From assembly GCA_003152595.1 (NCBI GenBank), contig PMAM01000122.1, positions 1 through 24,273 on the forward strand: a stretch of 24,273 nucleotides of DNA, read 5' to 3'. The stretch comes from Acidobacterium sp. (GTDB lineage Bacteria; Acidobacteriota; Terriglobia; Terriglobales; Acidobacteriaceae). A program made the translations under genes and the position numbers. The notes under the pieces were generated by a model. The model saw only the letters and a program-made list of their open reading frames with translations. It had not been told where the DNA came from and searched no databases. The stretch's first letter is position 1, and each line of letters opens with the position of its first letter. This document shows, one piece after another, positions 15,388-24,258 of this stretch.

Positions 15388-16908
15388 CTACTCCGCCTTC
15401 AGTACGGTTACGGCAAACGGCGCCAGCGTCAAATGTGGCCCGCTCAACGCTCCGGTCCGCGGTGAATCGTCGCCCGTCGCTTCGTCCACGGTCGCAAAAT
15501 GCGCGTGCTCAAAACCAGCGGGCACCGTCGTCGTCTCCTCGGCATTGCTCCGGTTCACCAGCAGAATCCTGCGTCCCTGCGGCGTTACAAAGCCCTGCAC
15601 GTAAGGCTGGCCTTCGTCGTCGCCGGACGGCGGCATCGTCGTCGCCAGGCGATCTCCCGGATGAAAGTTCTCGAGGATCATCTTCAGCACCCAGCACCGC
15701 GCATTCGGCTTGCCATTGTTGTAGTCCACCATGGAGACACTCGGGAATTGCGACGGGTAGCCGACGAGTTGCGACTCACCGATCACGTCCACGCCCATCT
15801 TCGATAACTCGGCAAACAGATACGCATAGAGGGCCGCGGCCGCATTCCAGTAGCGATGTGGAATGTGATCCGGAAGCGCCTTGCTGGCTCGAATCTCCAC
15901 CCCATCCGTCGGCAGGATCACGCCCAGCTCATCCGTATCGATCTTCGTCTCGGGCGATAACCGATCCCGAATCGAAAGGATGTAACGGGTCACCCCCAGA
16001 AATCCATCCGCCTGATTGAAGAATGTATGCTCCCACCCGTCCGGTCCCTCGTCGAGCGCCGGTGTCGCATAAAAGTGAAACGATACATAGTCGAGCGGAA
16101 TGCCCGGCCGATGATTCTTCGCATTCAGAAAATACTCGAAGTACTTCGGATTCGCACTCGGCGCTGCCAGCGCGAGGCCGATGAACTTCGTCTCCGGGCT
16201 CACCCTGTGAATCGCCGAGACGATCGCATCATAGCGCTCCGTGTATTGCTCGGGCGTCATCTGATGCTCGAAATCAATCTCGTTCAGCACCTCCCAATAG
16301 GGAAACTTGTAGTGATACCCAGACTCATGCCGCTTCCCGTTCTCATCCGTGAAGCCGCCCTTCGTGAACCAACTCACCAGCCGCGCGTAGTAGTCCCCCA
16401 GCTCCTTCCCGCTCGGATCGCGCAGCTCCTTTCCCTGCGTGTAATTCCAGAACACCTGATTGGGATCCTCCGGATATGTCACCGGCTTGTCGGTTTTAAA
16501 CATCCACGCTGGAATGGTGCTGAAGTTCATGATCGTCGAGTGGCCTTCTGTCGCCGCAAGAAAATCCTTCGTTACCGGATCGATGTACGTAAAGTCCCAC
16601 GACGTGTGGTCCGCCGTTGGGGGCTGCAGTTCCGCCACCGCTATCTTCGGATAAGGCAGCCACGGCACAAAACGCACGTAGTCGGCGCCGAGCATTTTCA
16701 GCGCCGCGAAGGCGCCATCGTGAATCGGCGAGCCCGGATTGAGCATCGGGTTGGTCACCACCTGCAGCGTCGGCGTGGATTTCGACACGATCACCGTCTT
16801 GTTCCAGTTGATATTGATCGCCTTCGCTTTTTCTGCCGTCTCCTGTGCCGCAGCAACGCAGCATCCGAGACACGCAACCACCACCATCGCCATAATCCTG
16901 GATCGCAT
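15388..16908 (-). CDS. secreted glycoside hydrolase, clan GH-A, GH39-like
   Basis: About 506 residues. The start at 16908 (MRSRIMAMVV) is set by GGGAG 7-8 nt upstream and gives a normal signal peptide ending near VAAAQ; the frame stays open to 16986. The catalytic domain is a (beta/alpha)8 barrel of clan GH-A: LGADYVRFVPW in an early strand, NFSTIPAWMF, then PYWEVLNE (203-210) with the Asn-Glu pair expected of the acid/base (E210), SFHFYATP (276-283), and TDELGV with a Glu (E327) in the position of the nucleophile. The C-terminus (about residues 410-506) is a beta-sandwich that includes RILLVNRSNAEETTTVP. The pattern resembles GH39 more than GH51 or GH5, but the family number is uncertain. 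GH39 contains xylosidases and arabinofuranosidases, and the isomerase gene downstream favours an arabinose-releasing enzyme; that step is inferred. It is first in its operon and is divergent from the GH78 gene. Confidence 0.75.
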   Translation of the reverse strand: MRSRIMAMVVVACLGCCVAAAQETAEKAKAININWNKTVIVSKSTPTLQVVTNPMLNPGSPIHDGAFAALKMLGADYVRFVPWLPYPKIAVAELQPPTADHTSWDFTYIDPVTKDFLAATEGHSTIMNFSTIPAWMFKTDKPVTYPEDPNQVFWNYTQGKELRDPSGKELGDYYARLVSWFTKGGFTDENGKRHESGYHYKFPYWEVLNEIDFEHQMTPEQYTERYDAIVSAIHRVSPETKFIGLALAAPSANPKYFEYFLNAKNHRPGIPLDYVSFHFYATPALDEGPDGWEHTFFNQADGFLGVTRYILSIRDRLSPETKIDTDELGVILPTDGVEIRASKALPDHIPHRYWNAAAALYAYLFAELSKMGVDVIGESQLVGYPSQFPSVSMVDYNNGKPNARCWVLKMILENFHPGDRLATTMPPSGDDEGQPYVQGFVTPQGRRILLVNRSNAEETTTVPAGFEHAHFATVDEATGDDSPRTGALSGPHLTLAPFAVTVLKAE

Positions 16909-17043
16909 CGCTGATCTCCCTTTAGGTAGCCGGGCCCAATCCACTGTACCTTCCTGCCCAGGCAAAATCGCGCCCCATTGTTTCATACGTAATATCTCTT
17001 TTCTATTGACATCCGCAGTTCAGCCGCACGAAATTGGTGGCGC
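16909..17043. promoter_or_regulatory. divergent regulatory region of the GH39-like and GH78 genes
   Basis: A 135-bp spacer must hold both promoters. A perfect TTGACA occurs on the plus strand at 17006-17011 but has no good -10 at 16-18 bp and lies close to the GH78 start. The AT-rich core (about 16979-17010) contains TACGTA and AATAT on either strand. I could not fix a promoter. Confidence 0.35.
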
Positions 17044-20000
17044 ATGCAATCCGTTCCGAAATGCCCCCGCCAATTCCTCCCGCTTTTTCTTGTTACGGCG
17101 TCCGTTCTGGTCATCCCGTGCACCTCCGCGACGGCCTTTGCCGCTCCGGTCCTTCAACCGCCGCAGCACCTGCGCTGCGAAGAGCTCGACACCCCTCTCG
17201 GCATCGACACCGCTCAGCCGCGTCTTTCCTGGCAGCTGGACGACCCGCGCACGGGCGCTCGCCAGACTGCTTACCAGATCCAGGTGGCCAGCAGCAGCGA
17301 ACAGCTCCTCGCCGGCCACGCCGATGTCTGGGACAGCGGCCGGGTCGCCTCGGACCGCTCCGTCGCCGTTCCCTATAACGGTCCTGCCCTCCAGCCGGAG
17401 CATCGCTACTTCTGGAGAGTCCAGGCGTGGGATCAGAAAGGCGTCGCCTACCCGACGAGCGCCGTCTCCTGGTGGGAGACCGGCCTCATGCATGACCCGT
17501 GGCGCGGGCAGTGGATCGGCTACGAGGAGCGTGAGTTGCACAGCATCCGTGAGTCCGGCGCCGCCTGGATCTCCAACCGTGGTCAGGATGACTACCATCA
17601 CTCGGGCGACACGCATCACAACTTCCGCCTCAACTTTGGCGTCGACCACCCCGTCCAGCTCGCCCACCTCTACGTCACCGGCGAAGACACCGCTGCAGCG
17701 TGGGTCAACGGTCGGCATGTGCTCAACGCCGAACCGCTTCCGCCCTACAAACAGACCGCGTGGAAACGATATGTGGAACGCGATGTCACGTCCGCGATGA
17801 AGCAGGGAAGCAACCTGTTGGCTGTCGATGTCACGCTTTTCGATATCGGTGAAAGTGCGCCCGGAGGTAGCGCCAGCCGCACGCCCATGAGCGCCTGCCT
17901 TTACATCCGCTACCAGGATGGCTCCGACCAGGTCGTTGTCAGCAACACCAACTGGAAGGCAGAGCTGAATGCCTCGGGTGCCTGGTATGATCCCGGCTTC
18001 GACGATGGAACATGGCCGCAGGCCATCCGCGGCACATCGCAGGGCCAGTTCACCGGCCCGCTCGATGGCCGCCCCTGGCCCACCAATCCCGTCATGATGC
18101 TCCGCCGGAGCTTCGACCTCGACAAGCCCGTTCGCTCCGCGCGCCTCTACGCCACCGCGCTCGGCTCCTATCGTTTCTGGATTGACGGCCATCCCATCGG
18201 CGATCAGATTCTCGCGCCGGGGTGGACCGACTACCGAGAGCACGTCCCCTATCAAACTTACGACGTCACCGCCGACCTCCGCGCTGGCAACAATGCCATC
18301 GGCGCCTGGCTCGCGCCCGGCTGGTATACCACGCCGCTGGAGTGGACCCAGGAGCCGTACAACTACGGCAACACACCCCCGGCCCTGCGCGCCGAGCTGC
18401 ACATCGTCTTTCAGGATGGCTCCGACGCCTGGGTCGACACGGACTCACAGTGGAAAGCCGCCCCCTCGCCCATCGAGAAAGCCGAGATCTACGACGGCGA
18501 AACCTACGACGCCCGTCTCGAGCAGCCAGGTTGGACCACTCCGGCGTTGAGTGACGCAGCCTGGCATCCCGTCCAGACGATCCAGCCGCTCGAGCCCGCC
18601 ATCGTTGCGCAGGACTACCAGCCCATCCGCATCGAAACCACCTTGCACGCTAAAGCGCTCACCGCGCCGAAGCCCGGGGTCTACGTCTACGACTTCGGAC
18701 AGAACATGGCAGGCTTCGCGCACATCCGCGTCCGGGGCAAAGCCGGCACCAGAATCCGTCTCCGTTTTGCCGAAGTCCTCAACCCCGACGGCACTATCTA
18801 CACCGAAAACCTCCGCACCGCGCTCGCCACCGACTATTTCACTCTGGCCGGCCACGGAGAAGAGACTTACGAGCCCTCCTTCACCTTCCACGGCTTCCGC
18901 TACGTCGAGCTCACCGGCCTTCCCGCCAGGCCCGGCATCTCCGCCGTTACGGCAAAAGTGATCCACACCGCCGCGCCCTTCCACACAGAGCTCGCTACCG
19001 GCAACGCCATGCTCAATCAGCTCTGGAGCAACATCCTTTGGGGCCAGCGCTCCAACTTCGTCGGCGTCCCCACCGACTGCCCGCAGCGCGACGAGCGCCT
19101 CGGCTGGACCGGGGATGCAGAAGTCTTCTGGCGTACCGCCTCGTACAACATGGGCCTCGCCCCCTTCTCGCGCAAATTCGCCGCCGACCTTCGCAGCACA
19201 CAAGTCGGCACGCCGATGTACGGTATCTATGCTCCTGGCACCTCCGTCCCCAACGCCGGCTTCGGCGCCGGATGGAGCGATGCCGGCGTCATCATCCCCT
19301 GGACCTCGTGGCTGCAGTCCGGCGACACCCGCATCATCGATCAGAACTGGGACGCCATGTCGAAGTACCTCGGCGCGATTGAACAGAGCAATCCCAGCTT
19401 CCTCTGGGAGCACAACGCCGGCACGCCCTTCGGCGACTGGCTCTCTCCAGAGGGGCAAACCAAAGCTGTCCTCGTGCAAACTGCCTACTGGGCCTATGAT
19501 GTCTCCCTCATGCAGCAGATGGCCCACGCCACCGGGCGCACCGAAGAAGCGCAGAAATACGCCGCGCTCCACGAGCAAATCCAGAAGGCCTTCGCCGACA
19601 CCTTCATCCGCAACGACGGCTTCATCGCAGGGGCCGACAACGGCCCGTCGCCGTTCGGCCGCATCTTCGTGCCGAACAAGGTCCCCTCAGGCGACACGCA
19701 GACCGGCTACGTCCTCGCGCTCTACATGCGCCTGGTGCCGGACTCGCTCCGCGCCGCCGCGGCGAATCGCCTTGTCGATAAGCTGCGCGCCAACGGCTGG
19801 CGGCTCGGTACCGGTTTCCTCGGAACGCCCTATCTGCTCGCTGTTCTCGCCGACACAGGCCACGCCGAAGTCGCGTATCGCCTGCTCCTCTCGACCGAAT
19901 ATCCCTCGTGGGGCTACCTCGTCGCCCACGGCGCCACAACCATGTGGGAGCGCTGGAACGGCGACAAGATGCGCAGCGATCCCAGCATGAATTCCTACAA

Positions 20001-20391
20001 TCATTATGCTTACGGCGCCGTCGCCGACTGGATCTATCGCTACGCCGCGGGCATCGACGCCGATCCCGCCGATGCAGGATTCCAGACCATCCGCCTGCAC
20101 CCGAACTTCGACGCGAAGCTCGGCTCTCTCCAGTTCACCTTCGACTCACCGTACGGTCCAGTTCACTCTTCATGGACTATCCACGGCGCCGCCGCCACGT
20201 GGGATCTCACCATCCCACCGAACGCACGCGGCGAGTTAGCCCTCAGCAGCGATCAGGAGAAGCAGTTCACCCTCAACGGGGCGCCGCTCTCCAGCGTCCC
20301 GCAATTCCACACTGTCGCCGGCGCCGGGACAACCTACGAAATCCCCTCGGGAACCTGGCATTTCATGGTTGCGATCGTTCCCGGCCAATAA
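17044..20391 (+). CDS. secreted alpha-L-rhamnosidase, GH78
   Basis: A 1115-residue enzyme that hydrolyses terminal alpha-L-rhamnose from plant glycans or glycosides. The signal peptide (about residues 1-34) ends near ATAFAAP. Next comes a fibronectin-like N-domain (about 38-150: LRCEELDTPLGIDTAQPRLS, then YQIQVA), a sandwich domain with WVNGRHV, a second sugar-binding-like domain (about 355-500), and the Bac_rhamnosid beta-domain with VYDFGQNMAGF near residue 556. The (alpha/alpha)6 catalytic domain contains the family hallmark DCPQRDERLGWTGDAE, with D678 and E684 (general acid by analogy), and GATTMWERWNG with E969 (general base by analogy). A C-terminal beta-domain closes the protein. All expected catalytic residues are present and the length is normal for the family. 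It is divergent from the GH39-like gene and converges on a second rhamnosidase of an unrelated family. Confidence 0.93.
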   Translation: MQSVPKCPRQFLPLFLVTASVLVIPCTSATAFAAPVLQPPQHLRCEELDTPLGIDTAQPRLSWQLDDPRTGARQTAYQIQVASSSEQLLAGHADVWDSGRVASDRSVAVPYNGPALQPEHRYFWRVQAWDQKGVAYPTSAVSWWETGLMHDPWRGQWIGYEERELHSIRESGAAWISNRGQDDYHHSGDTHHNFRLNFGVDHPVQLAHLYVTGEDTAAAWVNGRHVLNAEPLPPYKQTAWKRYVERDVTSAMKQGSNLLAVDVTLFDIGESAPGGSASRTPMSACLYIRYQDGSDQVVVSNTNWKAELNASGAWYDPGFDDGTWPQAIRGTSQGQFTGPLDGRPWPTNPVMMLRRSFDLDKPVRSARLYATALGSYRFWIDGHPIGDQILAPGWTDYREHVPYQTYDVTADLRAGNNAIGAWLAPGWYTTPLEWTQEPYNYGNTPPALRAELHIVFQDGSDAWVDTDSQWKAAPSPIEKAEIYDGETYDARLEQPGWTTPALSDAAWHPVQTIQPLEPAIVAQDYQPIRIETTLHAKALTAPKPGVYVYDFGQNMAGFAHIRVRGKAGTRIRLRFAEVLNPDGTIYTENLRTALATDYFTLAGHGEETYEPSFTFHGFRYVELTGLPARPGISAVTAKVIHTAAPFHTELATGNAMLNQLWSNILWGQRSNFVGVPTDCPQRDERLGWTGDAEVFWRTASYNMGLAPFSRKFAADLRSTQVGTPMYGIYAPGTSVPNAGFGAGWSDAGVIIPWTSWLQSGDTRIIDQNWDAMSKYLGAIEQSNPSFLWEHNAGTPFGDWLSPEGQTKAVLVQTAYWAYDVSLMQQMAHATGRTEEAQKYAALHEQIQKAFADTFIRNDGFIAGADNGPSPFGRIFVPNKVPSGDTQTGYVLALYMRLVPDSLRAAAANRLVDKLRANGWRLGTGFLGTPYLLAVLADTGHAEVAYRLLLSTEYPSWGYLVAHGATTMWERWNGDKMRSDPSMNSYNHYAYGAVADWIYRYAAGIDADPADAGFQTIRLHPNFDAKLGSLQFTFDSPYGPVHSSWTIHGAAATWDLTIPPNARGELALSSDQEKQFTLNGAPLSSVPQFHTVAGAGTTYEIPSGTWHFMVAIVPGQ

Positions 20392-20403
20392 GTCGATCCG
20401 GTC

Positions 20404-20439
20404 CCAGACCCGCTGTGCCGCAACAGCACAGCGGTCTGG
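20404..20439. terminator. bidirectional hairpin between convergent GH78 and GH106 genes
   Basis: CCAGAC-C-CGCTGTGC pairs with GCACAGCG-GTCTGG: 14 base pairs with one bulged C and a 7-nt loop. It fills most of the 65-bp gap between the two stop codons and would form in either transcript. There is no T-run on either side, so termination may be Rho-dependent with the hairpin protecting the 3' ends. Confidence 0.6.
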
Positions 20440-20456
20440 AACTCCGGTGCGACGTG

Positions 20457-23400
20457 CTACCTTCCCGCCTGCTCTTCCACAATCGTCACCGGTCCCAGCA
20501 GGCCCGAGGGCAACAGCGGCGAGTTCGCACGATAAGGCTTCACGTCCGCGAAGGTATACTTCGTCGTCGCGTCCGGTTGCTGATCGCCGATCAGGCGATT
20601 GACCCAGGCGTTGGTGACTTTGATCGTCAGCTGGTTGCTGCCGGGTTTGAGCGCGGTCGTCGCATCCACGCGATACGGCGCATGCCACACGATCCCCAGC
20701 GACTTCCCGTTGACGCTCACCTCGGCAAGATTCTTCACGTCGCCCAGATCGATCCACACATGCGCACCCTTCCCGAACCAGTTCGCCGGCGCATCGATCG
20801 TCTTCGTATACGTGCCTGTGCCCGAGAAATACTTCACGCCCGCGTCGCTGTTGTCACTCCACGAAGCCAGCGTGTCCAGCGTGACCGACGGTGGTGCTCC
20901 CCAGTTCGGAGGAAAGCTCACCGTCCACGGGCCCGGCACCGTCGCCACCTGCGTCTCGGACACAGCCGGCGCGGTGTGCGACGTTTCGCTCGTCGCCCTG
21001 CGGAACACCACGAACACGGTGCCCCACGGCTCCAGCTTCAGCGGCACCGTGGTGCGCCCATCCGCAATCGTGAACGATACCGGCTCCGTCTTTCCCGTCT
21101 CCGCATACCAGAGCTCGGGTGCCTTCCCGCTCACACGGAACGTCGCCTGTACATTCGCGCCGTCATCGCTGCGGTTGTCTACGAAGTACACATCGCCATT
21201 CACCAGCTTGCGATGGAGAAACTCGATCCGATTCTCGCTCCCTGTGTAATTGAAATCCGGTGCAACGTTCATCGTCTTCAGCGCAGCAGCGGCGTCGTCG
21301 CCGGCATACACCGTGCCCTTGCCCGCCGAATGCACGCCCGTGCCATCTCCGAACAGTTCCTCATTCAGCTTGCGGAACTCCGCCCGGTCGTCGGCCATAC
21401 TCGGATCGTCCGTCGGCTTGGGTCCCGCCATCGCTGCGCCCTCGCGTACCAGCTTGTCAATCGCCTGCAGTACCGGCAGCGACATGTGCTGGCTGTACGC
21501 ATCAAGCACCAGCAGCCGGTAGGTCGTGCCGCCCGGCGTCGTGATGCGCCCATTGGCCACGTTCAGCTCATGGATCAGCGCATCGGCGTTGACGTAATCG
21601 AACCCGTAGCCCGGGGGCATATCCGGCGACTTGTCGTGGAAGATCGCCGTCAGATTCGAATCCTCGCCATAGAAATAAATCACGTCAGCGCCAAAGTGTC
21701 CCTGCTGCAGCAGGTAGCTGGTGCGTCCCAGATAATTCACCCATGGCCCTGCCTCGTCAGCCCACGTGTCATTGCGATTGAACCATTGCCCGAATGGCCC
21801 CAGCGTTAGTCCCGGCTTCTTGTCGACGAGCGGCTGGTGGGCCGACTCGTGGATGCAGAAGCGGTTGATGCCGTTGAGAAACTCCTGATCCGCTGTCGGC
21901 TTCAGCGTCGCCGGCGACCACGCCCACGGAGCCGCCGCTGCCGTCATCGACTCCGCCGCAGCCAGATTCTGGCCGTAGATGTGTGCCACCGAGGCCGACT
22001 CGCGATCGTCCGCGTTGTAGCCATACTGCTCGTGATTCACCCCCGGCGATTGCGTCCACATGGCGCTCATCGGGACCTCATTGAACTTTTTGACCTCCAT
22101 CCCGTCGGCCACAAACGCGCGCCCGTCTTCATGCGACTCGCCGTAGTGGCCCATGTGCCACTCGTGGATCACCTGCTCCAGCACGCCATAGTGCTCGTCG
22201 GCGATCAGGTCCGCGATCGTCTTCCGCAGATCCCACAGGAACTGGTCGCTTGCCTCTGCGCTCTCCACCACCTCTCCGCTCAGCACCGGCATCCAGGGGA
22301 TTGGATCGTAGCCTCGGCGCTTGCGGAACTGCGCGATCATGTCGTCGGTCCAGTTCTGCGATCCCGCTTCCCAGCTGTCGTTGACGATGTAGCGAATCCC
22401 GCGCTGTCCCATCATCTCCGGCCCCACTGTCTGCTTGTAGCTGTCCAGATACTTCTCCATGTACTGGCGGACATCCTTGCCGTTCAGCTTGTCCACTTCC
22501 AGTCCCGTCGCCTCCGCCGTCGCCGGATGGTTCGTGATCCCGAGCAGGCTGTATCCAAATCGCAACACGGCCCAGTGTCCCGGCGGCGGCGTCCAGTCCA
22601 GCGTTCCGTCCGGCCGCATCTTCGACGTCAGATCGATGACGTCCGCCTTCTTCACCGCATCGTCTGGCCCCACCGGAGGCGTGGCAAAGCCGTACAGATC
22701 CGGCTCCGGCACAAACGCCGCCTTCTCCTCGAAGTGACTGACCCGCGCTCCTGGGTGCAGCACCAGTTCCGCAATCTCATAGTTCTTTGGCGCGGGCGGA
22801 AGATTGAGCCCCAACGACGATGGGTCGATCCCCTCGGCCCAGGCGGGCCGCGGCGGAGGCGGCGTCCGCAGAAACGTGACCCGAAAATATTTCGCGGTCA
22901 CAGCAGGAAACGAAACGGTCAGTTCCGGAGACTCTCCGGCCGCAAGCTTCGCGATGGTTCGCCAGTTCTCTCCGTCATCGCTCGCCTCGAGAGCTTTGTC
23001 CGGTGCGCCAATTCCCGTAATCATCGACACGATGCGGTTGGGGTCCTGGGTCACGATCGTGACCGCACGGATGGTTGTCGGTTCAGCGAATGCGTACTGG
23101 ATCCACGCCTTCTGCCCCTCGGCGGGTATGGGCAACTCAGTCGCCTTCTCCAGGTTGCCGTCGGTCAGCAGCGCCGTGTCCGGCGAGCCCCCACTGAAGG
23201 TCATGGTCGGATGCAGGCTCTCCGTGCTCACGTCGCTTTCCGGCCGGCGATAGGCCACCACAACCGAGTCGGCGTAAAACTGCGGCGCTGGTTTTCCCCC
23301 TTCCGGCCCGCGCAGCGCATCGCGAATCCCAATGTCCTGAAACGCGCCGGTGTTGGCGGGCGGATGTGCCAGCGCGCCGTTGAAGGGCTGCCCGCCTTCA

Positions 23401-23846
23401 ACCTCGGTCACGCTCCACACATATTTCTTCATGCCTTCGGAGGGAGGAACCCAGGGGCCGCCCGACTCGCTCCAGCCGGGCGAACCTGCGATCGCCATCT
23501 CCATCCCGAACTTATTGCCGGTCTCAATCGCGTATCGAAACGCGTCCTTCCATTCCGGCGTCATATAGGCCAGCCGTTGGGGAACGACCTGGGGCGTCTG
23601 CAGCGCAGCATCGAAGTTCTGAAAGCCGGCGATCCCCACGCGGTGCATCCAGTCGAGGTCGAGCTGGATGCCTTCCTTCGTGATATTCCCATTCATCCAG
23701 TGCCACCACACGCGCGGGCGGGCGCTGGCAGGCGGATTTTCAAATCCGTTTTTGAGCGAATCGGGCGAGTTCTGGGCGGGAGCTGCAGGAATGCAGGCCC
23801 CTAGAATCAGGGTTCCCGCTAAAGCAAATCGCAAAGGACGTCCCAT
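20457..23846 (-). CDS. secreted alpha-L-rhamnosidase, GH106
   Basis: An enzyme of about 1129 residues. The start at 23846 (MGRPLRF) has AAGGA 6 nt upstream and opens a signal peptide; the frame runs on to 23921 without support. The peptide could be cut after AAPAQ (residue 25), or processed as a lipoprotein at LGAC (Cys18). The catalytic barrel begins with RPRVWWHWMNGNITKEGI (44-60), a GH106 hallmark, followed by GFQNFD and GSPGWSESGGPWVPP. Residues 220-330 resemble an inserted discoidin-like domain (WIQYAF, RAVTIVTQDPN, YFRVTFL). The phrase NDSWEAGSQNWT (489-500, E493) is a further GH106 hallmark and probably part of the active site. The last 145 residues form a galactose-binding-like sandwich with VSVNGKSLGIVWHAPYRVD. 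The family removes alpha-1,2-linked rhamnose, for example from rhamnogalacturonan II. It is complementary to GH78 and unrelated in fold. Confidence 0.9.
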   Translation of the reverse strand: MGRPLRFALAGTLILGACIPAAPAQNSPDSLKNGFENPPASARPRVWWHWMNGNITKEGIQLDLDWMHRVGIAGFQNFDAALQTPQVVPQRLAYMTPEWKDAFRYAIETGNKFGMEMAIAGSPGWSESGGPWVPPSEGMKKYVWSVTEVEGGQPFNGALAHPPANTGAFQDIGIRDALRGPEGGKPAPQFYADSVVVAYRRPESDVSTESLHPTMTFSGGSPDTALLTDGNLEKATELPIPAEGQKAWIQYAFAEPTTIRAVTIVTQDPNRIVSMITGIGAPDKALEASDDGENWRTIAKLAAGESPELTVSFPAVTAKYFRVTFLRTPPPPRPAWAEGIDPSSLGLNLPPAPKNYEIAELVLHPGARVSHFEEKAAFVPEPDLYGFATPPVGPDDAVKKADVIDLTSKMRPDGTLDWTPPPGHWAVLRFGYSLLGITNHPATAEATGLEVDKLNGKDVRQYMEKYLDSYKQTVGPEMMGQRGIRYIVNDSWEAGSQNWTDDMIAQFRKRRGYDPIPWMPVLSGEVVESAEASDQFLWDLRKTIADLIADEHYGVLEQVIHEWHMGHYGESHEDGRAFVADGMEVKKFNEVPMSAMWTQSPGVNHEQYGYNADDRESASVAHIYGQNLAAAESMTAAAAPWAWSPATLKPTADQEFLNGINRFCIHESAHQPLVDKKPGLTLGPFGQWFNRNDTWADEAGPWVNYLGRTSYLLQQGHFGADVIYFYGEDSNLTAIFHDKSPDMPPGYGFDYVNADALIHELNVANGRITTPGGTTYRLLVLDAYSQHMSLPVLQAIDKLVREGAAMAGPKPTDDPSMADDRAEFRKLNEELFGDGTGVHSAGKGTVYAGDDAAAALKTMNVAPDFNYTGSENRIEFLHRKLVNGDVYFVDNRSDDGANVQATFRVSGKAPELWYAETGKTEPVSFTIADGRTTVPLKLEPWGTVFVVFRRATSETSHTAPAVSETQVATVPGPWTVSFPPNWGAPPSVTLDTLASWSDNSDAGVKYFSGTGTYTKTIDAPANWFGKGAHVWIDLGDVKNLAEVSVNGKSLGIVWHAPYRVDATTALKPGSNQLTIKVTNAWVNRLIGDQQPDATTKYTFADVKPYRANSPLLPSGLLGPVTIVEEQAGR

Positions 23847-23936
23847 CTTTGTTCCTTTCGGCCACCAGGCGCTGAGGGTCGTTTTCGTATCGACCTTCAA
23901 ATGCGGAAAACACCTTATCATGGCCGCGATTCTAAA

Positions 23937-23951
23937 GGGAAATAAATTCCC
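23937..23951. promoter_or_regulatory. palindrome upstream of the GH106 gene
   Basis: GGGAAATAAATTCCC has GGGAA/TTCCC arms around ATAAA. A weak minus-strand promoter (TTTCCC at 23942-23937, 17 bp, GATAAG at 23919-23914) would have its -35 inside the palindrome, so a bound regulator could control it. The 11-mer AGGGAAATAAA here also occurs exactly at 8854-8864, next to the TonB receptor promoter. Confidence 0.35.
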
Positions 23952-24220
23952 ATTGGAACTTTCGCAAGTCGCGCTTATGCGGTGGGGGGGCCCGCGATGG
24001 TTGGAAAGGCGCCGGGGTCAGGCTGCCAGGAGTGAGCCAGTGAAACGAGCTTCATGCCGTGAAGAATCTCAGGAACCGAACGCATCCGTTCTGTCCACGA
24101 CCAGGTTTTCAGAAGCGGTTTGCCGTCTCTGCTTTTCGCGCAGCAGTGAGCAAAAACTACTAACAGCAATTCGCAGCGCTTTCGCTTTCGATGATCGAAT
24201 CCACCGCGCAACGTAGCGCT

Positions 24221-24236
24221 CACCGGAGAGCCGGTG
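24221..24236 (+). other. 6-bp perfect hairpin before the tRNA
   Basis: CACCGG and CCGGTG form a perfect stem around AGAG. It could be a processing or termination element; no T-run follows. Confidence 0.3.
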
Positions 24237-24258
24237 CGACAATGAGCCCTGAACAGAC

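Larger units (their letters stand above)
23847..24258. other. intergenic region (412 bp) between GH106 and the right-edge tRNA
   Basis: The left part is the GH106 upstream region with a palindrome. The right part contains a seven-G run (23974-23980) and a hairpin CACCGG-AGAG-CCGGTG (24221-24236) about 22 bp before the tRNA start. The open frames here lack credible protein features and I see no gene. Confidence 0.5.

Noticed and set aside
14179..15465. Plus-strand open frame (428 codons) opposite the isomerase
   Set aside because: Arg/His/Gln-rich antisense product with no family features, while the minus strand has conserved active-site motifs.
17006..17011. TTGACA as a -35 box of the GH78 gene
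   Set aside because: No acceptable -10 hexamer lies 16-18 bp downstream, and transcription would begin almost at the start codon.
17020..18402. Minus-strand open frame (460 codons) opposite GH78
   Set aside because: Gly/Val/Ala/Arg-rich shadow of a strongly supported gene; no recognised motif and no promoter.
21837..23804. Long plus-strand open frame (655 codons) opposite the GH106 gene
   Set aside because: The protein is dominated by Arg, His and Leu, lacks domains or a ribosome site, and mirrors the GC-rich third positions of the GH106 gene.
23975..24223. 82-codon minus-strand open frame near the right edge
   Set aside because: No ribosome site, no recognisable motif and ordinary length for a chance frame in GC-rich DNA.
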